Notes: generated by a model from the letters alone, not told the origin. 64,000 nt of DNA from Pascua guehoae (GCA_001600415.1 BCJX01000007.1:310999-374998), one strand, 5' to 3'. Shown: positions 22,769-33,488, counted from the stretch's first letter. Numbers and translations are program-made.

Positions 22769-23216
22769 GCGTACGATTATACACGCGAGAGAGTACGTTT
22801 TGACCCACAAATGTCTACGAGTTCTCACTGACCCTTAGTACGGACTGTTCCCGGCGCTTGTTTGTAGCCCCGCCTAGACTGATGATTATGCACGCTCCCT
22901 GACTCCTTAGCCGACGCGCTCATTGCGGGAGTCACAGGCAGGTCGACCTCGGCCGCAGCGGACTTGCTTTCTGGTCTTTACCCGCCCCACGCGTTTCCCC
23001 CCTCGTGCTGGGAAGGATGCGCCGGGTTATTGCTTCCCCCGCCTCGAGGCCCACTGTACCACTGTATCACGGTTCCGCTGTGCAGATGACTACAACCGCT
23101 ACTCTTGCCTCGTCCTTCCCCGACCTTTGTCCACATCCCTGTATATTACAAGACGATCCTCACGTCCATTTGATGTGTCGTGCCCCGTTATTAGCGTGCC
23201 ATGCCTGGTGGGAGAC

Positions 23217-23359
23217 TACAGCCTCCGTGAAAAAGATCCGTCAAGTGGCGCAGGGCGAGACAGAACTGCTCGTTGGCCTCGCTGCTCAGCAGCAGTATGA
23301 ACAGTCGCATACCGCGGCATCCCTGCGCCTTTTGATGGACCTTTTTGACGGAGGCTGTA
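23217..23359. mobile_element. Mariner-like MITE (139 bp, TA target duplication)
   Basis: The element runs 23219-23357, flanked by TA on both sides. Terminal inverted repeats read CAGCCTCCGTGAAAAAGATCC at the left and, reversed, CAGCCTCCGTCAAAAAGGTCC at the right: 19 of 21 match. CAG..CTG termini at TA sites are typical of Tc1/mariner-type and Stowaway-like MITEs. The inner right arm contains GGCGCAGGGATGCCG, also present in the MITE at 37910-38040. No coding capacity. Confidence 0.8.
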
Positions 23360-23546
23360 CGCAGGTACAGGCTGCCACTACCGCCACCACCACACTGCCT
23401 GTGCCTTAGAACAGCATTGTTGCATTTCCGATTGCGGACCCAAACCCCTCCACCATTCGGTCCTCGATCATTACGTCTTCTCCCGCTTCAACACAGTTCA
23501 TTCACTTCAACACAGTTCATTCATTCACCTCACTACTCTACCCTCA

Positions 23547-25260
23547 ATGTCTACTACCAAGCGTGAGATTGATTCATGGCCGTTTACGCCCGAAATCCAT
23601 TCGGCTTGTGGCGAAGAGCCAGGTATCCTTGTGGATTCGGCGAGGGACGAGGCCGCATTCGAGGCCATGACAGAGAGGGACATCCAAATCACTGTACGTG
23701 CTCTTGACATGTGTCTGCTGGCCCGAGGGTTGACTCCAGCGCGTGCGATACAATACGGACGTTGTTGAAATCGACAAGTGCAGAGGAGAAGACTGGCTGC
23801 CATTCGTACAGGATGATCGGGAGCGCGTCAATGGCATCCCGGCCACGCAGCAATGGAGTACGCTCGTCTCCCCTATGCCCCGGTCGACACTGACCTGTCT
23901 CAGTCCACATTACGCTCCCTGGCGTGGACTGGACACTCTTCAAGACGCTTGCGCAAGAGTACAGGTGCGTTCATGGCCTTTGGATACCACTGCTGACGCA
24001 TAGCTTGCACCCTCTCATTGTCGAGAGGCTCATAGAGTCCTTTGTTGTGAACAACGACCATTTCAAGTTGTATGGGAGTCAATTTTACTTTACGGTTTCC
24101 CTAGTAACTCGGCAACGCGTAGAACGATCGCTTCCATCAACCTCACGGCAACAAACCGAGCTTTACGACGATAATTATACCACATGGCGGCAGGGGGTAG
24201 TCTACCACGACCCCCCGCTCGCTATCGTTGGGGTTGCCACCCACGACGGTGTGTGCAGCACTGTACGTGAACTAGGACTGATGAACAGGTACGCTCGTGA
24301 CAATGGCTGTAGGGGACGTGTGTGAAGAATGGCTCTTGTTGCCTCTCCGCACGCGGATTGAGATTCCGAACAGTATTCTCCGTCGCTCTGGTGTCGATAC
24401 GCTCGTCGTCGCCCTTGCGGATCTTGGTGAGCACTCGCCTTTACTGCAGTACAACGCTGACGTCAGAGGTCGACTATCTTCGGGGTGGGATTGCTTCACA
24501 TTGCCTCTGCGCCGAACAAACAAGCCCGATGCTGTTCAGCAATGTAGGATCCGACCTTGACCTATGTTGCGTAAACCCCCGCTCACACGCAGCCCGAAGC
24601 AATCGCGGTGTGGGCAGAGTTTCAATGCTTCCTGGCACTTCGGCGTGAACACTGCGATTGGCTACTTGACATGTGCAATGCTATTCGCGACGAAGACCAC
24701 AACACGCGGGAAACAGATGTCGCACGTGGCATGTTCATGTTCCCCAGTTGGAATGCCGGTCCGCACGCGCACACTGGTTTTTTTTCGGATACTGCCAAGG
24801 CGTACTGTGATCATGTCCTGGACAACCTGACTGTGAGTCGGTTGAAGCGCCGTACCCTTGAGAATGTTAGCTCACAGGAGCAGAAGGTTCGGAGGAACCT
24901 CAATCGTGCAGAGGCCGTCTTTAAGATCAAGTACCAGTTGGCCTTGGTGCGTCCCTGAACCAGAGTTGCACTGATAGACAGTCGTCTGTGTTTTTCGAAC
25001 GTCCTCGCAAGCCGGATGATAAAGGTTCCTCCAAGGATCAAGTCGACACCACCAGCACAAGCAATTTCCGTGATGGGCTCCATCCCGAAACCGGCAAAGT
25101 GAGCCTTGACACAAAGGACAAGGGCAAGGAGAAAGAGGCCGAAGGCGGTGGATGGGTCAGCGATAGCGTGAACGAGCAACGGCCTCCTCCGTACGATGGC
25201 GAGGTAAACAACACCGGGTCTGATTGCCCCAACGCCCAGGGATCGATGTCGGGTTGGTGA
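23547..25260 (+). CDS. Unrecognised multi-exon protein
   Basis: Nine exons: 23547-23693, 23740-23857, 23904-23964, 24004-24248, 24313-24426, 24467-24543, 24593-24832, 24878-24946 and 24982-25260. Introns are 35-64 nt and all phases close, giving 449 aa. The body is rich in Trp, Cys and hydrophobics (GEDWLPFVQDD, GVDWTLFKTLAQEY, ERLIESFVVNNDHFKLYG, WAEFQCFLALRREHCDWLL), as in a globular domain. The last 90 residues are Lys/Glu/Gly-rich and disordered, with a PPPYDGE motif. There is no signal peptide or TM helix. I recognise no family. The 45-nt intron at 24833-24877 is a multiple of three without a stop, so retention would give 464 aa. Codons are less biased than in the core genes, which suggests low expression or an accessory gene. 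Confidence 0.7.
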
Positions 25261-25763
25261 CTATAATTAGGTCTGATGTGTGGCTAGAGAGCCGGAGACT
25301 GAAGGTTTGTAAAGGGACCCAGTATCCCCAACACACGTGTGTCCTTGTATGCATTGTATCCTTTGACTGCTATCGTTGCTGGGACGCCGACTGATCGATT
25401 TGCGCAGCGGACAGTTGGGCGATGCGGATGGTCATGGAAAGTATCACCTGTTGTGTCTCTTCCATTCTCTCAGCTCTGCTTGGCCAAGCTCCGTGCCATG
25501 CATGCGATATTACAGTGGCCATCTTGAATGCGTTCCCATTGTCATTTTGCAACGGCCGATAAGTCTCGAGTCCGGATTTCTTCGATATGAAACGACTCAC
25601 CAATTGTCACCGTCATCCTCTGGCTGTTTGGCACCGCCTCGGTCCATCTGGCTCCTGGCCAACTGCATTGCACGACTGTATTGCCCTCCTACACACCATG
25701 CGCTGGACATTGAGCAATAGTGCTATCACTCGCAAGGCGGTGGAAGCAGCCTCCCCGTCAACA

Positions 25764-25895
25764 GAGCCTACCTCGTTGACAGCAATCGACCACCTCGCCT
25801 TCCCCCACATCATGGACGTGACCATTGCGTCAGACTCTCTTCCTATCCGACCCTTTGCATTGGTACCCTTCACACATGTCCAGTATTCTCGTTCC
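25764..25895 (+). pseudogene. Relic of an F-box-like family gene
   Basis: An open stretch encodes TAIDHLAFPHIMDVTIAS, almost identical to the family signature, and then jumps directly to RPFALVPFTHVQYSR, matching the later APF..VPNVQRVP block. About 35-40 residues between them (the LTCRKYYD segment) are missing, and no family sequence follows. This is a deleted, dead copy. The region to 26409 also has minus-strand coding-like pieces without recognisable identity. Confidence 0.65.
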
Positions 25896-26409
25896 CCACC
25901 CCGGTATAGCCATTGTCCCCCGTCGCTCCTCCTCGCGCTCGTCCAACACACGCGTCGCGGCCGCCTCGTTGCCCTGGACAAGACACGCCGTCCAGTGGGA
26001 TAACCCCGCCATAGTGATCTGGCCCACCAGTCGCGTCCTCAATAGCCCAAGTGAGATGATAGTCGATGTGGCTGGTCTTTTGGTGCGGACCGGGTAGTCG
26101 CGGCCAGCGACGCCATCCATGAGCTGTCGAGCGACCACCATTCCGCTGTCCTCGAGTTTCTTAACATTGTATGCCGCCGCCCACGACCTCGTCTACACCG
26201 TCCGCCACGACTACCCTGCCGTTCACGCGGAACACGTACACGACACCGCGGTTGTCGTTGGGGTCGTTGGACAGTGTATTGTTGGGGACGGCGAGCATGT
26301 CGATGGCTGGGTCATGTCCTCGTCCATTCCAAGCAGTCTGCCAATGGCGGATACTGTACCAGTGTACACGCAGCCGCGGCGACAACACTCTGCCCTGCTC
26401 AAAAGCATC

Positions 26410-26448
26410 GGCGAGATGGCCTAGCATTCTGAGGCGCTGGGTTTCAGC
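26410..26448 (+). pseudogene. 5' half of an interrupted class II tRNA gene
   Basis: Acceptor GGCGAGA (26410-26416), TG, D-stem GCC/GGC (26419-26421 and 26433-26435) and the start of an anticodon arm GCGCTGGG. The acceptor strand is complementary, with one G.U, to TCTCGTC at 30275-30281 on the far side of the LINE. The D-loop (TAGCATTCTGA) lacks the usual GG, so the copy has decayed or is unusual. The GGCGCTGG word is typical of Leu-type tRNAs. Confidence 0.55.
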
Positions 26449-29400
26449 GGCGGCTATGTAGGTGCTCTACTAGGACATCTAACTAGTGCGTCTAGGCCAC
26501 GACGGGCCTGTCGAGGACGCGACACATGAGGAGCTTGCAGGATATGCGGTTGAGGGCAAGGCCGAGCTTGTGGCGGTCCGCTAGGCAGCGCCATTCTCGG
26601 ACTGCGCCCTCGGCCTCGGCGTGCATGACGCCGCCGGCCGAGAGGACGAAGGGGATGAAGCGCACCATGGGGAGGTCCCCGGGCTGCTTTTTGCGCTTGG
26701 CGGCTGCTGCGCGCTCAAGGATGCACTCGGTGGCGGCTGCGACCCCTGTGGCATCGTCGCCGACTTCGCTCGCAAACCTCCACACGGCCTTGTCGGCATC
26801 GCTGGTGGTCAGGGAGGTCACGGAGACATCTACTTTGAACGGCGTAGGCGGCAGGGCCCCACCGGCAGCGGGCACAACCCGTAGGTCGTTGCGGAGCTCG
26901 GCAGTACCTTCCTGGCTGCCGATGCGTGGCTCTACATGCATCTCGCCCGCGATGCCATCTAGTAGGCGCTTGAGGGCATATTTGACGCTCTCAGTGCGCG
27001 GGTGCGCGCTGCGCACATCCCGTCGTGCATGCAGGTGTCGGCGTGGCCATAGCGGATCGCCCTGGTCGGGCAGGCCCCACATGCAGCAGCAGCTTCTGGG
27101 CCTGCGAGCGCGCGTGTATAGAGGGCAAGGGACACGCCCTCATTGGGGATGGCGAGCATGCACTCCGTTGGGATAGTGGAGAGCCATCGGCGGCCCAGGA
27201 GAGATGCGCTCTCGAGCAGCGTTGCTCAGCGCAGCGTGTCGAGTTGGTCCCATAGCCGCTTGCGGCGCTCGGCGAGCAGGGGTGCGTGGCGGGCCCGCTG
27301 CGGCAGTGGCCGCGCACCGCGCGCTTCTTCGTCCATGAGGGTCCATCTCGCCATCTCACGTGCCGCTTCATATGTGAGGGCAGCGCGCTCGACGTGCGAT
27401 AAGAGTCCGAGACCGCCGAGCCAGGGAGTGCTCGTATATCGGCGTCGACAGTCTCGTCCACTTTGAGGACATCGGCGAGGTGGTTAGGTGGGGGGTCGCG
27501 CACAACGGCCAGGGCATGTGCGAGGTCACTGTCGCGCTCTCCCCAGGCGTCCTCCAGCCCACTAGGGTCAAGGGTGCGCAGCAGGTGGGCTGTATTGTGC
27601 TGTAGGCAAGTCCGCAGGAGGAGGAGGGCCTCCTGTGTGCCTAGGCTCGCGCCAAGGCGATCAAGTGCGGGCCACTCGGCCTCAATCGCGCTCTCGAGGA
27701 AGGCGCGTCGGACTTCAGCTGGGCCGCCGACAACAGCGCCAAGGGCCTCGATACCATGTGCGTGGACCTCGTCGAGCGTCATGACCTTGCATTTGTGGGG
27801 ATTGAGGGTAAGGGGGTTGTGGCGCATCTCGAGGAAGGTGGCGACCTCATTGAGTGCGTCCNGGGGCCCAATGATGTGGATATCATCTAGGTANGCGACT
27901 AGGTCNAACTCTGGGCCNAGNGNATCCCTCAGGTCACCGAGGAGGGTCGCAATGGCAAGGGAGAAGAGCGCGGGGCCGAGGGGGTCACCCTGTCGCACTC
28001 CCTGTGTCGAGGAGAGAGTGACGACGCCGCCGACGCTGCCCCGCACCAGGAGGTCGGAGGGGTCATTGTACGCCCAGCGCACAAACTGGTACAGCTGCGG
28101 CACGTGCTCGCGGACACCCTGCGCGACAAGGCAGCAGTCTAGCGCATTGAACGCATTCTTGAAGTTGAGCTGCGTGAGGACGCGCTCGGCCTCGGCGGGT
28201 GGTGCGTCAAGGTGGCCCCGCAGCCACTCTAGGGCAGGCTCGACCCCGCCAGGCATGCCAACACCATGTTGCCATGGGTGCAGCGCATTTGGGCCGAGGG
28301 GGAGGGCACGGAGCGCCATCTTGGCAAGAAGCCTGTAGACTAGTGAGCCTACGGCGATGGGACGCACGCTGCCACCGGCCTTGGCTAGCGGTGTGAGCGT
28401 GGCCGCGCATAGGAGGTCGCGGCATGGAGCGGCGCCAGCTGAGGCTGCGCCAAAGACCGTGACAAGGGCTCTGCACACCTCGTCGGCCTCGGCGGCGACC
28501 TTGAGGAGGGGTACGGTCCACCCGTCCACCCCTGCAGCTGTGCCGGCGTCAAAGGTGGCGAGGGCAGTGAGGACCAGGTCGGCGTCAGGCAGGGATTGTG
28601 GCGGCCGCGCCGGTGCAGCCATGAATGGCTTCATCGGCCCTTGCGGGTGCAGGGCCTCGAGAGCATCGATCGCCGCCTGCCCGTGGGCAAGCGCAGTCGG
28701 CGTGAGGGCGCGCGCAGCAGCGCCTAGCCGTCCCGCGCGCACAAGGTGCTGCGCGCGCAAGAGGGGGGCCGCCATGTGCTGTGGGCTGCTGCTGCCAGCG
28801 GCCCGTGTAGGTGGTGGGGGGGTTGGGAGGTGAGGGTACGTGTCAAGGTGGGCACGTATGGCGGCAGTGTCGCCATTGGTGGCAAGGCCGAGGTTGGGGA
28901 GGAGTAGGAGCGCTCGGAGGTTGCGCTCTGACTTGTCGGCGAGATATGCCGAGGCCGTCCGCCTAGCGGCACGCTTGAAGGCTCGCCGGATGGCGGTAGA
29001 GCTCGGCAAGCGGTGGCGCAGAGGGTAGGCGAGCAGCGCGGCCCCAGAGATGCCATCTGAGGCGAGCACAGAGGAGGTGGGCTCAGCAGTCAGCGCCGAG
29101 GGCAGCGCTTGCGAGGTGGAGGGTGAGGCCAGCGGCTGTGGGGTGCCAGCGCACGATGGCGGCGAGGCCGTGGATGAGGGCACGTGCGACACCGAGAGCT
29201 GTGGAGCCGACAGTGTCGCGCGTAGGGGTGTCCGCGGCGTCGAGGGCCTGCGCAATGGCCCGGAGGACCTCGGCGCGGCCGGCGAGGCCGAGGCTGGGGG
29301 TGCTGGGGGCATGGGGAGGGTCCGCGCGGCGCTCGGGCCCACGGGGGACATGCGGGGGGCTTGCACGCTGCCATTGGGTAGGCTCGGTGTGCGCCTGAGA

Positions 29401-30247
29401 GTGCGTATGGCCGGGGGTGCGCTCCCGCTGCTCACGCATGCGGCGGCCGCCTCGGCGGCCGTGGCGACGGCTGCTGCGCCGTCTGGGCGGCGATTGCGGG
29501 CGGGGAGGGAGGGGGTGACGCGGAAGGCTGGGGGCGGCGGCAGTGGCTGGCCGCTGCAGAGCGAGAAGGTCAGCCAGGCCTCAGCGGGGAAGGCTGTCGG
29601 CGACGGCGTGCGGAGGGCGGTGGGGGAGGGGTGCAGTGGTGCGCTCGCCGCGCGAGGTGTGCCGCCCGATAGGTGGGCGGCAGGCAACAACGTCGGCCCA
29701 GGAGCAGTGCGGGGAGAGGGTGAGGGTGATAGTGTTGCCACCAGTGGCGACGCGGTCGCCGGTGGCCTCGGCGGAGGTGGTGGGGGGCGCATCGGCAGCC
29801 TCGGCGGGTGCAGGGGAGGGCGCACGGCTCTGCAGAGGTGTGCTGGGGTTGCGAGTGCGCTCTACTGCGTGTGCAGTGCTTGTCGGCGTCGTCGACTCGG
29901 AGAGGTCGCAGATGGCCCGAGCACTAAAGATGATGTCACCGTCGATGTCGACGGTCTCGACTGTGGAGGGGGGCCTGGACGCCGTTCTTTCGACCAGCGC
30001 TTGCGGGGGGTGGGGGGAGGGCGCTGCTCGCTGCGCGTCGGCGTCGGCGTCGTCGTCGGTAGTGTGCGGGGTGTCAAAGTTCTGGAGGGTCTGTGCGTTT
30101 TTAAGTGAGGTGGTGCAAATCTTCTTCAGCGCCGATCTTGTCGATGGAGCCATCTTCCGGCGTGGTTGTCGGCTCTGGCAGTAGCTCTCGGCATGGGCTT
30201 CTCGGCGGTGGCGTCGGCGTTGCGCTAGCTGCTCGGTGTTGGCCGCA
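26449..30247 (-). mobile_element. Decayed LINE (non-LTR retrotransposon) with RT and restriction-like endonuclease
   Basis: The element reads on the minus strand. A first frame starts at 30153 (to 29581, Pro/Ser/Thr-rich). A second frame, 29825-26991, carries a reverse transcriptase with TAAGVDGWTVPLL, RPIAVGSLVYRLLAK, LNFKNAFNALD, QGVRQGDPLGPALF and the catalytic YLDD (about 27893-27882). Downstream the coding sequence shifts frame at least three times (near 27430, 27228 and 27000). Pieces resume as WLGGLGLLSHVERAAL, a Cys/His cluster (about 27085-27025), and ESVKYALKRLLDG then RNDLRVV...VDVSVTS (26893-26812), ending at 26492. The last block resembles the core of the restriction-like endonuclease of R2/CRE-type LINEs. 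Six undetermined bases (27862-27923) fall in the RT palm. The frameshifts and Ns mean this copy is not functional as sequenced. Confidence 0.85.
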
Positions 30248-30282
30248 GTCTTCGGACGTGGGTTCGAATCCCACTCTCGTCA
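30248..30282 (+). pseudogene. 3' half of the interrupted class II tRNA gene
   Basis: Variable arm GTC-TTCG-GAC (30248-30257), T-stem GTGGG/CCCAC with loop TTCGAAT (30258-30274), acceptor TCTCGTC (30275-30281) and discriminator A. A T5 Pol III terminator lies at 30313-30317. The long variable arm marks a Leu/Ser-type tRNA. No 5' half is present within 150 bp upstream; the matching half lies 3.8 kb away at 26410, on the other side of the LINE. Confidence 0.7.
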
Positions 30283-30549
30283 ACAGGGGATTAGGTTCCT
30301 CATATGCCTAGCTTTTTGGAATCTAGACAGTCCGACGAGCCCTGGAGGGCTCTGACCGTGCAAGAGCGACAGATGAGCGAGTGTGAATGCCGTTTGTTTG
30401 AGTAACACGATCGTGATCACGATACCCTGGTCAAAGTGGGGGACATTGACGATTTCGACGGGGCAAACAAAACATATCAACTACAAGATGACACAGAATA
30501 TGCGTACGAGACGCGCAGATAATGATGGTGTGGGACAATTTCGTCAACC
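30283..30549. other. Intergenic, 3' flank of the carboxypeptidase gene
   Basis: No gene is visible. It contains the Pol III terminator of the broken tRNA and should contain the 3' UTR of the minus-strand gene ending at 30550. Confidence 0.5.
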
Positions 30550-32615
30550 TCACGCGACATCCTTCCAGCCCTGGCTGTTCTGGATAAGCTTGTAGAAGAA
30601 CCGGATCATGGACAGGTGTGCGTCGATGTGGATGCGCTCGTCGACCGTGTGGTAGTTGAGCATCTGGGTCATGGACGCGGGCGCAAAGCGGTAAATGTTG
30701 GGCGTCAGGTCCCAGTAGACTAATGGGTGTGAGCTTTACAACTCGTGCTCGTTCACTCACACTGGGTGTCTGTGAAGGCCGTCATGGCCGAGGGCACGAC
30801 GATTGCACCGGGGAACACGTGCCGGATCGTGCCGCCGACCAGGTCGAATGCGGCGCCCACGTCCGGGGTCAGCGGGGCGGGCTCGAGGACAATGCCATCC
30901 GTCTCGAGGCGGATGACGTTGTCGCGCACATGTGCGTGCGAGCCCTGCACATCAAAGGTCATGTTCATGGCGGCGGCGATGGGCGCAATCGCAGCCACGA
31001 GGCGGTCCATGACGACCTGGGACGTCTCGAAGAATCCAGTGCGGTAGTTGGCGAGCGCCGTCGTGTACTTGAACAAGTCAGCGTATCCTCCTCGAAAAGA
31101 ACAGAATGTGGCACTTACCTCGGGCAATGCGTTGTACTTGTTTCCGCCCTCGACAAGAGTGATAGCCTGCGTTGTGCGGAGGAACAGCTCGGCACTCCCG
31201 TCCTTGGCCAGCTCGTCGGTCAAGGCAGGCCAGCACTCGGGACAGCGGACTTTGGCCTTGAGCTCGTCGTCCATGCTGCCGTGGGTGGCTGCGCATTCCA
31301 GGTATCCCAGCAGTGTATTGTCCGCCTCGAGCTTGAGCGGGCCCGGCGACTTTTCCATCTCGACAAAGATCTGGCCCATGATGCCAATGCCCGTGTGCAC
31401 AGGCGGCCGCGAGCTGTGTCCGCCAGGAGCCATGATGGTCAGCCGAGCATTGAAGCAGCCCTTCTCGGCCAGCCCGACACGGGCAAACAGCTGTCCGTAG
31501 TCCTTGTCCACACCTGTGAACCCTTCGTCAAAGACGAGCGCTGCGCCATTCGGCCCGTAGCGCTCGAGGAGGACCTGGCCCAGGTGGCCGGCGCCGCGCG
31601 GACCGCGGATCTCCTCGTCAAACCCCTGAGGTTAGCGCAATAATCCAGTCGACGTTGACGCACAAACGAGTAGATGATCGTCCTGAAATCAGCTGTTGCT
31701 CTACAAACTAACAACTCACCGTTCGGGGGTGAACACCTCGTTGAGAAGCTTTTCCGTCGACGACATGAGCGCAATCAGTGTCGACTTCATGTCGGTTGTA
31801 CCGCGCCCCCACACCCAGCCGTTCTTGTCCATGTGGGCATCAAACGGAGGATGCGTCCAGAACTTGAGTGTTGGCTCGTTAACAGGCACGACTGTCTGTT
31901 AGCCCCCGTCCAGTGCGACAAACCAACCATCCTGGTGCGACATAAGAATCTGATTTCGTCAGCTCCCATTCTCCCCAACGACGCTGGCGACGTACAATAG
32001 GCTTGAGGGCCGGATCAGTGCCTTGCCAGGTAAACAGGAGACCATGCGTGTTGACGCGCTCAAACTTCATCGTCTTGTGGCTGGGAATGAGTATCTGCGT
32101 CTACGTCGTCACAGGCAGTACGTACAATACTGGAAAGGTCGTGCGGAGATACTCTTCAAACTCGTAGAAGACGTCAAATACGGGGTCCGAAGCGTTCATG
32201 GGCATGTCGTCAAACGTCTCGGTACGCTACTGTGAGCGTCCAGCCTAGGAAGGTAGAACTTACAACGCGAATAGCGCCCGCGAGACGTTCATAAGCCAGC
32301 TGCTTGTCCGCCGCGCTCTTGGCCGGAATCTGGGGTCAACTACGCTTCTGCGTTCTACGGCACACCTCTACAACTCACCCATTCTCCACCAACGTTGCGC
32401 ACGTCGGGCTGTACTGGGCACCGGACAGGAGAGACCTGTGTGTGCGTGCTGTGGTGCGAGTGCTTACACTCGTGCTCCTGGAAAGGCGGCCGCCGTGTTG
32501 CTGCAATGGGAGACTGGGGGCCTTCGAAGGGCTGGAAGTAGGCGATGTACAAGCTGACCCCGAGAATGACGGCTCCGACGAGCAGAGACTGCACTCGCGG
32601 CATCCCTGTGGACAT
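30550..32615 (-). CDS. CPS1: Gly-X carboxypeptidase, vacuolar M20 metallopeptidase
   Basis: Ten exons on the minus strand: 32615-32379, 32329-32264, 32226-32126, 32080-31996, 31949-31928, 31891-31720, 31682-31664, 31625-31119, 31067-30761 and 30719-30550. All nine introns are 36-51 nt with GT..AG, and phases close to 561 aa. Residues about 9-27 form a signal anchor, as in yeast Cps1. Metal-site blocks are SHQDVV (His168), GRGTTDMK (Asp204) and SFGFDEE (Glu238/239), followed by the dimerisation/substrate loop APGGHSSRPP and NALPEYTTALANYR. It should cleave C-terminal residues from peptides with penultimate Gly in the vacuole lumen. Exons of 19 and 22 nt are present. In the first exon a 34-nt GTGTAAGC..CACAG segment could be an optional intron that would shift frame, so the N-terminal 60-80 residues are less certain. 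Confidence 0.92.
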
Positions 32616-33488
32616 TGTGGATGATTAGAAAGAGCGAGAGGGGGAGACAAAGTAAACGAGAACTCTCGTGATGCCAGTTACCTCGACTCGAACCCCATCG
32701 TCATTACAGGTGGAGGTCACATTGGAGACCGAGTTTGCCGTCGGCTCGATCAACTCGCCGAGGGCGCCGAGGCCGTCATTTACCGGAGAAGACCGAACGT
32801 CTGGCCATGCCGCCGATCGTAAAAGTGGCATTCTGGCATCCGAGCTAACCATCTGGCGACCGTCATCTTTCTCGAAACTTTGGGTGACACTTTGCTCTGT
32901 TCTTTGCAGATTCCAGGTGTAAACCACGAGGCACACCTTCCTGTAAGAAAAGAGCACTTGAATGCATGCATAGAATGAGCTGTATGGCAAAGTCTGTTAA
33001 AAGTGGAGGTTTAGGCCACATGGTGACCATGTGGCCTAAACCTCCACCCACCACCCGGCCAGTGCACTCTGTATTTTGCTTCTGCCGGCGCGCCGGCTTG
33101 CGTCGCAAAAACGGCCGCCTGCACGCCAAAGGACGTCCCTAGTCAGACACAAAGCCCGGTGTGTGTGTTGACATCAGTTTTCTGTCGCAGACTGTGTGCT
33201 CATCTCCTGCCATCATTGACAGTGCCGTCGCTGCCCCATTGTGCCCCTGTTCACGAGACGGCAGTCTCTGGGAAGTTGGATCACTCGGTCACACCACTCA
33301 ACGCTCCCATCACAACCATTTGTTGCCATTACTTCGCGCCTTTCCTGTTACTCTTCTCCCCTCGAGCCATCCACTCGTCTTTTAACCACTCGTCCGACTC
33401 TCCCCAACCTACACAACTCACCTCCAACCTCTCCACTCCGCTCAAAGCACTCCAGAGCGCAAACCACTCTACTCCTTAGGAACCAACC
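32616..33488. other. Divergent promoter region (CPS1 / F-box-like paralogue C) with palindrome
   Basis: About 870 bp between outward-facing starts. Besides the palindrome at 33003-33047, the last 150 bp before 33489 are a CT/CA-rich leader. No gene is seen. Confidence 0.5.
33003..33047. repeat. Perfect 45-bp palindrome (22-bp arms, 1-bp centre)
   Basis: Left arm GTGGAGGTTTAGGCCACATGGT (first 20: GTGGAGGTTTAGGCCACATG), centre G at 33025, right arm its exact reverse complement ending at 33047. It lies about 440 bp before the ATG at 33489 and about 390 bp before the CPS1 start. It could be a cruciform, a tight RNA hairpin, or an excision footprint. It has no flanking TA or direct repeat that I can see. 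Confidence 0.95.

Noticed and set aside
29050..30108. 352-aa plus-strand frame across the LINE 5' part
   Set aside because: Antisense of the Pro-rich LINE frame; Gly/Ala/Val composition follows from GC-rich codons.
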